From DATELY01 sp035276085 (GTDB lineage: Bacteria; Pseudomonadota; Gammaproteobacteria; Steroidobacterales; Steroidobacteraceae), in NCBI GenBank assembly GCA_035276085.1, contig DATELY010000019.1:1-6292 (forward strand): a stretch of 6,292 nt of DNA, given 5' to 3'. The translations under genes were made by a program, and so were the position numbers. Positions 1 through 5,472 of this stretch are shown here, piece by piece. Positions within the stretch are counted from its first letter, which is position 1. Each line of letters starts with the position of its first letter. Under the pieces are notes generated by a model. It did not search any database and was not told the origin of the DNA. It saw only the letters and a list, made by a program, of their open reading frames with translations.

Positions 1-1
1 C

Positions 2-1477
2 TCTGTGTTGCCACTGGGATTCGCGCACGGCTTTGCAAGCTATCTGGCGAACTACCCGTACGCCTGCACCGAGCAGATCGTGAGCCAGGCGGTGCCAGCG
101 CTCGTACTCGCGGCGCGTCCGGAGTTCGGTTATGTGCGTAAGGAGAAGGGTGCGAGTCTGCCGGCGCTGCTCGCCGAGCTGCGCTCGCGTCAGAACGATG
201 CGGGGGCGTACAAGCTGTGGGCCGGCGGCGATGAAGTCGTGGAATTCGTTTCGATCTACGCGCAGCACTTGTTGCTCGAGGCGCAAGAGCGTGGCGCATC
301 CGTGCCTCAGGATCTGCTCGATCGCGGTAATCAGTATCTGCGTGCGCTGGCTGCCCGCGACGGCAACAACCTGACCGACGAACGTAATGCGGCGTACGCC
401 ATCTACCTGCTCACACGTCAGGGCCAGCGCATGGCGGCCGAGCTGGCGGCGATCCAGAAGCGCCTGGATGAACGCTACCGCGACACGTGGCGTCAGGATC
501 TCACGGCGGCTTGGTTGGCGGCGGCGCTGGATCTGATGCAGCAGCGCGACGGTGAGCGCTTGATCAAGGGTGTGCGCACCGGAGCAGGCGCCGAGACCTA
601 CAACGATGCGATGACGCAGGATGCATGGCTCTTGTATCTCACCGCGCGTCATTTCCCAGAGCGGCTGCCGGGCTTGCCTGCGACGCAGATGTCTACGTTG
701 GCCGAGCGGGTGAATCGGGGTGAGTATCACTCGTTGGCGGCGGGCACGACGTTGCTGGCGCTGGATGCGTATGCCACCGCGGCTGGGGACAAGAATGCGG
801 AGTTGAGCATCGCCGAAGTGCTGCGCGATCGTACGGCGCGCGACTTGAAGCTGCCTGAGGGGTTGTTCCCCAAGACGTCGTTCACCGCGGATGCAGTCGC
901 GCTGCGCTTCGGCAACGCGTCAGACCTGCCGGCGTACTACCTGGTCGAGCAATCCGGTTTCGATCGCAAACCGCCGGCGCAGGCGCTCAAGGAAGGGCTG
1001 GAAGTGATTCGCGAGTACACGGATGCCCAGGGCAAGGTGCTCACGCAGATCAAGATGGGCCAGGAAGTGAACGTGCACTTGAAGTTCCGCTCGTTGAAGA
1101 GCCAGCCGATCGACAGCGTGGCGTTGGTCGACTTGCTGCCGGGTGGCTTCGATCTCGTCGTGCCGCAGGCGCCGGCGGAGAGTCGGTTTGCAGAGGCTGC
1201 GGCGGTCGGCGAAGAGGGTGGAGAGAGTGCGTACACCGGCTGGACCTGCGCGGTCTGCGCGAGTGGCTCACAAGCTCGGTTGCAGTACGCGGATATGCGG
1301 GAGGATCGTGTCGTCTTCTATGCGACGGCAACGAGCGAGGTGCAGCAGGTGGTGTATCGCATCAAGGCAACGAATGTGGGGACGTACACGGTGCCGCCGG
1401 CCTATGGCGAGGCGATGTACGAGCCGAGTGTGAAGGCGCGTTCGATGGCGGGGAAGTTGAAGGTGGTGCGGCCGTGA
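2..1477 (+). CDS. yfhM: Bacterial alpha-2-macroglobulin, C-terminal part (5' truncated by window edge)
   Basis: Bacterial alpha-2-macroglobulins are large periplasmic, usually lipid-anchored proteins that trap attacking proteases. After bait-region cleavage, a Cys-Gln thioester bonds covalently to the protease. Only about the last 490 residues are here; a complete family member is around 1,600 residues or more, so signal peptide, lipobox, MG domains and bait region lie to the left. Numbering from the GTG at 5, the thioester motif CTEQ is at residues 21-24 (Cys codon 65-67), inside the family context YPYACTEQ, so this copy looks thioester-competent, unlike YfaS-type paralogues that lack it. 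An alpha-helical thioester domain follows to about residue 310. The C-terminal receptor-like domain has the family signature YADMREDRVVFY at 428-439 and ends with MYEPSVKARS at 471-480. A CxxC pair (Cys415, Cys418) sits in a Gly/Glu/Ala-rich loop before that signature. The reading frame is open at the left edge, so GTG 5 is not the true start. The pbpC gene follows 135 bp downstream on the same strand, as in the yfhM-pbpC pair. The symbol is by homology. Confidence 0.93.
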   Translation, partial: SVLPLGFAHGFASYLANYPYACTEQIVSQAVPALVLAARPEFGYVRKEKGASLPALLAELRSRQNDAGAYKLWAGGDEVVEFVSIYAQHLLLEAQERGASVPQDLLDRGNQYLRALAARDGNNLTDERNAAYAIYLLTRQGQRMAAELAAIQKRLDERYRDTWRQDLTAAWLAAALDLMQQRDGERLIKGVRTGAGAETYNDAMTQDAWLLYLTARHFPERLPGLPATQMSTLAERVNRGEYHSLAAGTTLLALDAYATAAGDKNAELSIAEVLRDRTARDLKLPEGLFPKTSFTADAVALRFGNASDLPAYYLVEQSGFDRKPPAQALKEGLEVIREYTDAQGKVLTQIKMGQEVNVHLKFRSLKSQPIDSVALVDLLPGGFDLVVPQAPAESRFAEAAAVGEEGGESAYTGWTCAVCASGSQARLQYADMREDRVVFYATATSEVQQVVYRIKATNVGTYTVPPAYGEAMYEPSVKARSMAGKLKVVRP

Positions 1478-1598
1478 GCGCAGGGGTGTCGTCAAGTGTG
1501 CGTGCCCCCACCCTAACCCTCCCCCGCTCCGCAGGGGAGGGAACAAGAGATCGCGTGCATGTAACGTCCGTGCCTTCCGGTCCCCTCCCTTGCGGAGC

Positions 1599-1619
1599 GG
1601 GGGAGGGTTAGGGTGGGGG
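1599..1619 (+). other. G-quadruplex motif over the pbpC start codon
   Basis: The plus strand holds four G-runs of at least three (1599-1603, 1605-1607, 1611-1613, 1615-1619) separated by loops of 1, 3 and 1 nt. This satisfies the standard G3+N1-7 pattern with short, stabilising loops. Being on the sense strand, it would also occur in the pbpC mRNA, where it covers the ribosome binding site and the GTG start. The left repeat arm carries the same motif on the minus strand. Folding is predicted from the pattern only, and it would compete with the long stem formed by the two arms. Confidence 0.6.
1602..1606 (+). promoter_or_regulatory. Ribosome binding site of pbpC, inside the repeat arm
   Basis: A GGAGG core lies 6 nt before the GTG at 1613, which is good Shine-Dalgarno spacing and supports that start. 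Upstream in frame a TAA stop occurs at 1562-1564, and no other ATG, GTG or TTG lies between it and 1613. The next conventional start, TTG 1682, would remove the membrane anchor. Both the site and the start codon belong to the right arm of the inverted repeat. Confidence 0.65.
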
Positions 1620-3937
1620 CAAGGCCACGCTCGCCAGCGCTGCGACGCTGCTTCGTCGGGCTCATCATCTCGAGTGCCCTGTTGCTCGCGATTCGCTCCT
1701 ACCCACATCAACCGCTATCAAGCCGCATCCCGTCCTCCACCGCCATCTTCGCCGCCGATGGCCAGCTCCTGCGCCTCACCATGGCAAGCGATGAGCAGTA
1801 CCGTCTCTGGACGCCCCTCGATCAAATCGCCCCCGATCTCATCGAAGCGCTGCTGCTGCACGAGGATCGCAGCTTCTATCACCATCCCGGTGTGAATCCC
1901 GTTGCGCTGCTGCGCGCGGCGAAGGCGACGTACAGCGGCGGTGCTCGACAGGGCGGCTCGACGATCACCATGCAGCTCGCGCGCCTGTTGTACGACCTCG
2001 ACACTCGCACGATTCCGGGCAAGATCGAGCAGAGCGCTTATGCATTGTCGCTGGAGGCGCGTTATTCCAAGCGCGAGCTGCTCGAAGCGCATCTGAATCT
2101 CATGCCCTATGGCGGCAACGTGCAGGGCGTCGGTGCCGCGAGTCTCATCTACTTCGGGAAGCCGGCGCGCGCACTGGGGTTATCCGAAGCGCTCTCGCTC
2201 GTGCTGATTCCGCAATCGCCACTGCGACGCGATCCATCGCGGGTCGAGCCCGAGGAACTCGAGCAGGCGCGACTGCGGTTGTTCGCGCGCTGGCAGGAAG
2301 CGCATCCGCACGCCGGTAGCGCAGCGAGCTATGTCGATGTCCCGCTGCGGTATCGGAATCTCAAATCGATGCCATTTCTCGCGCCTCATGCGACGCAGTC
2401 ACTGCTCGCGCAGGCGCATCCCGCAGAGAGCATTCACGGCACGCTGCAGTTGCCGTTGCAGGCATTGGCTGAAAGTGTCGTACGGAACTATGTGCGTGAG
2501 CACGCCGACACGGGTATTCACAACGCGTCCGTGTTGCTGCTCGACTATCGCGACATGTCGGTGCGAGCCGTCGTCGGCTCCGCCAACTTCTTCGACGCGA
2601 CGATTGCAGGACAAGTGAACGGCACGCTCGCGAAGCGCTCTCCCGGTTCTGCATTGAAGCCCTTCATCTATGCCCTCGCGATCGATCAAGGACTGATTCA
2701 CGGTGCGACCGTGTTGAAGGATGCGCCGACGGCGTTCGGTGCATTCAGTCCCGAGAACTTCGATGGCACGTTCATCGGGCCCATCAGTGCCACGGATGCA
2801 CTCACGCGTTCTCGCAACGTGCCGGCGGTTGCCTTGTCCGCGCGCTTGTCGGAGCCTACTTTTTACGGCTTTCTCAAGGGCGCGGGGATCGCTCGGCTGG
2901 CGAGCGAGGAGCACTACGGACTGGCGCTGGCGCTCGGTGGCGGTGAAGTGACGATGGAAGAAGTGGCTACGCTCTACGCGATGCTGGCGAATCGCGGCGT
3001 GCTGCATGCGCCGCGTTACCGCACGGATCAGCGCCTCGACGGCGGCACTCGACTGCTGTCTGAGGAAGCGAGCTTCATGACGCTCGACATGTTGCGCACG
3101 GCGCCGCGGCCGGACGAGCCCACGACGAGCCATCGACATCTGCCGGTTGCGTGGAAGACGGGCACCTCGTGGGGATTTCGCGATGCGTGGACGGCCGGTG
3201 TATTCGGCCCCTACGTGCTCGTCGTGTGGACCGGCAACTTCGATGGCCGCGGCAATCCGGTGTTCGTCGGCGTGCAGGCCGCGGCACCGCTCTTCTTTCG
3301 CTTGTATGACGCGATCCTCGCGCGCGCGCCCAACCTGTACGAGCCGGCCTTTCGCCAGCCGCCGCGCCTCGCCCGTGTCGAGGTGTGCCGAGAATCGGGC
3401 GATCTGCCCAATGCCGATTGCCCTCACGTCGTGAGTACGTGGTACATCCCGGGCACATCGCCGATCAAAGTCAGTCAGGTGCATCGGCGTCTATGGATCG
3501 ATACGCGTACGGGCGAGCAGGCGTGTCCGCCGTTCGATACGAGGACTGTGCGGGCCGAAGTGTTCGAGTTCTGGCCCAGCGATCTGTTGCAGCTGTTCGA
3601 GAAGGCCGGCATGCCGCGCCGCCGCCCGCCGGATGCGAAAGCCTGCCAACGCGACAATGCCAGCGGCATTGCGCCGCAAATCACTTCGCCCGTGCTGGGC
3701 GCAACGTACACAGTGCGTGCGAACACAGACGATCAGTCGCGCGTGCCACTGTCCGCGACGGCGGACAGCGAAGTCCGTCGCCTGCATTGGTTCGCGGACA
3801 ATGCCTATCTCGGCACGAGCGCGCCGGGTATCGCATTGCCCTGGCAACCGGCACATTCGGGCCGCTACACGCTCCGCGCGGTCGATGACCGCGGCCGCGC
3901 GGACAGCCGCGTATTGAGCGTGGACCTGGTGAGGTGA
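1613..3937 (+). CDS. pbpC: Penicillin-binding protein 1C (bifunctional transglycosylase/transpeptidase)
   Basis: This class A PBP polymerises lipid II into glycan strands and carries a transpeptidase fold for peptide cross-linking, acting in the periplasm from an inner-membrane anchor. The 774 residues match the length of E. coli PbpC. Domains in order: a basic N-terminus and signal-anchor helix (about 13-27); GT51 transglycosylase (about 60-230) with EDRSFYHHPG at 84-93 (catalytic Glu84), QGGSTITMQLARLL at 113-126, the YSKRELLEAHLN segment at 151-162 (second Glu probably 158) and YFGK at 180-183; transpeptidase (about 300-570) with SALK at 346-349 (nucleophile Ser346), SRN at 400-402 and KTGTS at 515-519; then a C-terminal BiPBP_C-type domain (about 687-773). 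All catalytic motifs are intact. Cys592, Cys603, Cys638 and Cys678 lie between the last two domains and could form periplasmic disulfides. Translation starts at a GTG inside the upstream repeat. Position after the A2M gene on the same strand is the conserved yfhM-pbpC pairing, in which PbpC is thought to repair wall damage while A2M blocks proteases. No separate promoter is visible. Confidence 0.96.
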   Translation: MGARPRSPALRRCFVGLIISSALLLAIRSYPHQPLSSRIPSSTAIFAADGQLLRLTMASDEQYRLWTPLDQIAPDLIEALLLHEDRSFYHHPGVNPVALLRAAKATYSGGARQGGSTITMQLARLLYDLDTRTIPGKIEQSAYALSLEARYSKRELLEAHLNLMPYGGNVQGVGAASLIYFGKPARALGLSEALSLVLIPQSPLRRDPSRVEPEELEQARLRLFARWQEAHPHAGSAASYVDVPLRYRNLKSMPFLAPHATQSLLAQAHPAESIHGTLQLPLQALAESVVRNYVREHADTGIHNASVLLLDYRDMSVRAVVGSANFFDATIAGQVNGTLAKRSPGSALKPFIYALAIDQGLIHGATVLKDAPTAFGAFSPENFDGTFIGPISATDALTRSRNVPAVALSARLSEPTFYGFLKGAGIARLASEEHYGLALALGGGEVTMEEVATLYAMLANRGVLHAPRYRTDQRLDGGTRLLSEEASFMTLDMLRTAPRPDEPTTSHRHLPVAWKTGTSWGFRDAWTAGVFGPYVLVVWTGNFDGRGNPVFVGVQAAAPLFFRLYDAILARAPNLYEPAFRQPPRLARVEVCRESGDLPNADCPHVVSTWYIPGTSPIKVSQVHRRLWIDTRTGEQACPPFDTRTVRAEVFEFWPSDLLQLFEKAGMPRRRPPDAKACQRDNASGIAPQITSPVLGATYTVRANTDDQSRVPLSATADSEVRRLHWFADNAYLGTSAPGIALPWQPAHSGRYTLRAVDDRGRADSRVLSVDLVR

Positions 3938-3953
3938 ATCGAACGGAGCGCCA

Positions 3954-3974
3954 GGAAACACGAGCGGTGTTTCC
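3954..3974 (+). terminator. Stem-loop 17 bp after pbpC, possible terminator
   Basis: GGAAACAC (3954-3961) pairs perfectly with GTGTTTCC (3967-3974) around the 5-nt loop GAGCG. It begins 16 bases after the pbpC stop, where a terminator would be expected. The stem is only moderately GC-rich and no run of T follows, so it is a weak intrinsic terminator at best and may instead be a 3'-end stabilising hairpin. Confidence 0.4.
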
Positions 3975-4020
3975 CATCGTGCCTCCCCGCGTCCGAACAT
4001 CGCTCCGGGCTTGTCATATA

Positions 4021-4039
4021 GGCGACTACTTCGGTCGCC
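4021..4039 (+). terminator. Second stem-loop in the pbpC-capsule gap
   Basis: GGCGAC (4021-4026) pairs with GTCGCC (4034-4039) around a 7-nt loop that includes TTCG. A short T-run follows at 4053-4056, about 13 nt past the stem, which is too far for a classical intrinsic terminator. Together with the hairpin at 3954-3974 it may separate pbpC from the capsule gene. Apart from these two stem-loops, I see no convincing promoter or gene in 3938-4149. Confidence 0.25.
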
Positions 4040-4149
4040 ATACTCGCTGACGTTTTCCACTGCGTGCTGCGTACCGACTGAAAGTGTCAGCCGGTCGTCA
4101 GCTGCACGCGGGCATAACGGCATCGAATCACAGTACCCATAGTTGCGTC

Positions 4150-5472
4150 ATGAATTTGGCTTTCGTCGATCCCGGTCCGAGCAAGCTGGCTTTCTATCTA
4201 TCGCTGCGCTCGTACCTCGCGCCGCACGTGCGGTGTTTCTACTTCTCGCATCACAGCGACATCCGCAAACTCATTCGTGCCGCGGGCAGTGAGGTGTATC
4301 CCTTGCCGGGATCGACACCGCCTGCGCCATTCGATATCGACGATGAAGCGCTGCGCACTGCGATCGGCGGCAAGGAATTGTTCCTGAGAGAGCAGCAAGC
4401 GCTGGCCAGTGCGCGACAGTTGCTGGCAGATATCGATGCGTTCCTGGACGCCTGCGACGCGGACGCCCTGCTGGTTTGGAACGGCTCGGATCTGCAATTG
4501 TCGTTGGCCATCTACCTGGCACGTCAGCGCGGCCTGCCGGTCCTCTTCATGGAACACGGCTATCTGCCCGGTACCGTGCAGTTGGATTTGCAAGGCGTGA
4601 ACTACTTTTCCTCCATCACCCAGGCCGTGCAGGCAGGCAAGGCGCAGCTGGACTTCAGCCGCGATGTCGATACGGCTCTCGATCACGCCATCGCGGGGTT
4701 CAAGGCGGGTCGCCCGACGCGAACGGTGGATCCGAGATTGAAACCGCAGCTGCAAACGAACCCACTCGCGCGCAGCTATCAGCGCTGCCGGTTGACGATC
4801 AAGCAGGCTTATCGACGTCGTCTCTGGCGAGAAGGCCGTGCCCTTGGCCTGGACTCATCGGCACCCTTGCCCGAGCGCTTCATCCTCGTACCGATGCAGG
4901 TGGGGAAAGATTCGCAGCTCATCCTGCATTCGCCCCTCGTCGGCAACGATCCATGGCGGTTGTTGCGGCTCGTGCAGGAGGCGGTCAGGGCGACCGATCC
5001 TCGATTGCGCATCGTGGCGAAGCTTCATCCGCGTGAGAAACTGCCGGTGCAACGACGGAACCTGAAGCTGCTGCGCGATTTTCCCGACGTGAGGTTCATG
5101 AGCGACGTGTCGATGCGCGACCTCCTCGCGCGTGCTGCCGCCGTCGTAACGATCAATTCGACGGCGGGCTTCGAGGCCTTCTTCTATGACAAGCCCGTGA
5201 TCACGCTAGGCCGCAACTTCTACACCAGTCCGGATCTGGTCGAAGTCGTCCAAGCCGAGGACGAGCTCATCGGCGCCCTGCAACGAGCACTGGTCAATCC
5301 CGTGCCCAGCAAACGTCGCCGCGCCTTTCTGCGCTATGTGTACGCGCGCTGCTTCGTGCAGTCGTCGTACGACGACTGTTCAGAACGCAGTCTCCGTGCT
5401 GCTGCCCGTCGAATTCGCGAGCTCCTCTCTACGGCTCGCCCGTCGCGCTTGTCGGAAGCGATAGTCGCCTGA
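4150..5472 (+). CDS. Capsule polysaccharide synthesis protein, KpsS/LipB-like
   Basis: The protein belongs to the Capsule_synth (KpsC/KpsS, LipA/LipB) family of GT-B-fold enzymes. The characterised members are cytoplasmic Kdo transferases that build the poly-Kdo linker between a lysophosphatidylglycerol anchor and group 2 capsule. Family motifs, numbering from ATG 4150 (440 residues), are EHGYLPGTVQLDLQGVN at 135-151, QVGKDSQLILHSP at 250-262, the KLHPRE segment at 291-296 (HP motif of CMP-sugar-binding enzymes), INSTAGFEAFFYDKPVITLG at 335-354 and RNFYTSPDL at 355-363. It has one catalytic module, like KpsS, not two like KpsC; KpsS is somewhat shorter (about 390-400). The donor and acceptor cannot be told from sequence. 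The start is uncertain: an in-frame GTG at 4084 would add 22 residues with no family character, while ATG 4150 begins with MNLAFVDPG, a typical first beta strand. Neither has a good Shine-Dalgarno. The last 93 bp overlap the convergent gene on the other strand. Confidence 0.88.
   Translation: MNLAFVDPGPSKLAFYLSLRSYLAPHVRCFYFSHHSDIRKLIRAAGSEVYPLPGSTPPAPFDIDDEALRTAIGGKELFLREQQALASARQLLADIDAFLDACDADALLVWNGSDLQLSLAIYLARQRGLPVLFMEHGYLPGTVQLDLQGVNYFSSITQAVQAGKAQLDFSRDVDTALDHAIAGFKAGRPTRTVDPRLKPQLQTNPLARSYQRCRLTIKQAYRRRLWREGRALGLDSSAPLPERFILVPMQVGKDSQLILHSPLVGNDPWRLLRLVQEAVRATDPRLRIVAKLHPREKLPVQRRNLKLLRDFPDVRFMSDVSMRDLLARAAAVVTINSTAGFEAFFYDKPVITLGRNFYTSPDLVEVVQAEDELIGALQRALVNPVPSKRRRAFLRYVYARCFVQSSYDDCSERSLRAAARRIRELLSTARPSRLSEAIVA
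5359..5378. repeat. Perfect 20-bp palindrome at the end of the minus-strand gene
   Basis: CAGTCGTCGTACGACGACTG is fully self-complementary over 10 pairs. On the plus strand it encodes QSSYDD (residues 404-409) of the KpsS-like protein. On the minus strand it begins one base after the TGA stop (5382-5380) of the convergent gene, where a 3'-end hairpin would lie; with a GTAC loop it leaves an 8-bp stem. It may terminate or stabilise the minus-strand transcript, or be a protein-binding palindrome, but no U-tract follows on that strand. The symmetry is certain; the role is inferred. Confidence 0.55.

Larger units (their letters stand above)
1503..1621. repeat. Inverted-repeat pair (REPIN/MITE-like dispersed element)
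   Basis: The arms 1503-1541 and 1583-1621 are reverse complements over 39 bp with one mismatch (1534 against 1590), around a 41-nt centre. Each arm also contains its own small hairpin: 1517-1524 with 1534-1541 (8 of 8 pairs), and 1583-1590 with 1600-1607 (7 of 8). Two hairpin-forming units in inverted orientation are the architecture of REP doublets or REPINs, and the CCCCCACCCTAACCCTCCCCC motif resembles dispersed intergenic repeats of Xanthomonadales and relatives. The element fills most of the gap between the two genes. As RNA it would form a very stable long stem that could end or attenuate A2M transcription or protect upstream mRNA, although no U-tract follows. No target-site duplication is obvious. 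Classing it as a mobile repeat is an inference; the symmetry is seen directly. Confidence 0.85.

Noticed and set aside
1605..1613. Telomere-like GGGTTAGGG
   Set aside because: A single TTAGGG unit inside the C/G-rich inverted repeat, with no tandem array; similarity is coincidental.
1268..1711. 147-codon minus-strand frame across the inverted repeat
   Set aside because: Its middle is the translated repeat and its ends are antisense to A2M and pbpC; the repeat is better explained as a non-coding element.
3317..3329. Alternating CG run (Z-DNA-like) in pbpC
   Set aside because: Short and explained by Arg/Ala codons in a high-GC gene.
2399..3484. Long open frame (361 codons) on the minus strand inside pbpC
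   Set aside because: It lies wholly opposite an intact pbpC with all catalytic motifs. Its translation is Arg/His-rich without domains, as expected for an antisense frame in high-GC coding DNA.
4011..4044. TTGTCA and CATACT as a -35/-10 promoter pair before the capsule gene
   Set aside because: The spacing is about 22 bp, too long for a sigma-70 promoter, and the pair straddles the stem-loop at 4021-4039.
3491..4123. 210-codon minus-strand frame across the end of pbpC and the following gap
   Set aside because: The translation is Arg/Ala-rich with no recognisable motif, and most of it is antisense to the conserved pbpC C-terminus.
4198..4755. 185-codon minus-strand frame inside the KpsS-like gene
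   Set aside because: Antisense shadow of a gene with clear family motifs; low-complexity composition and no sign of a protein family.
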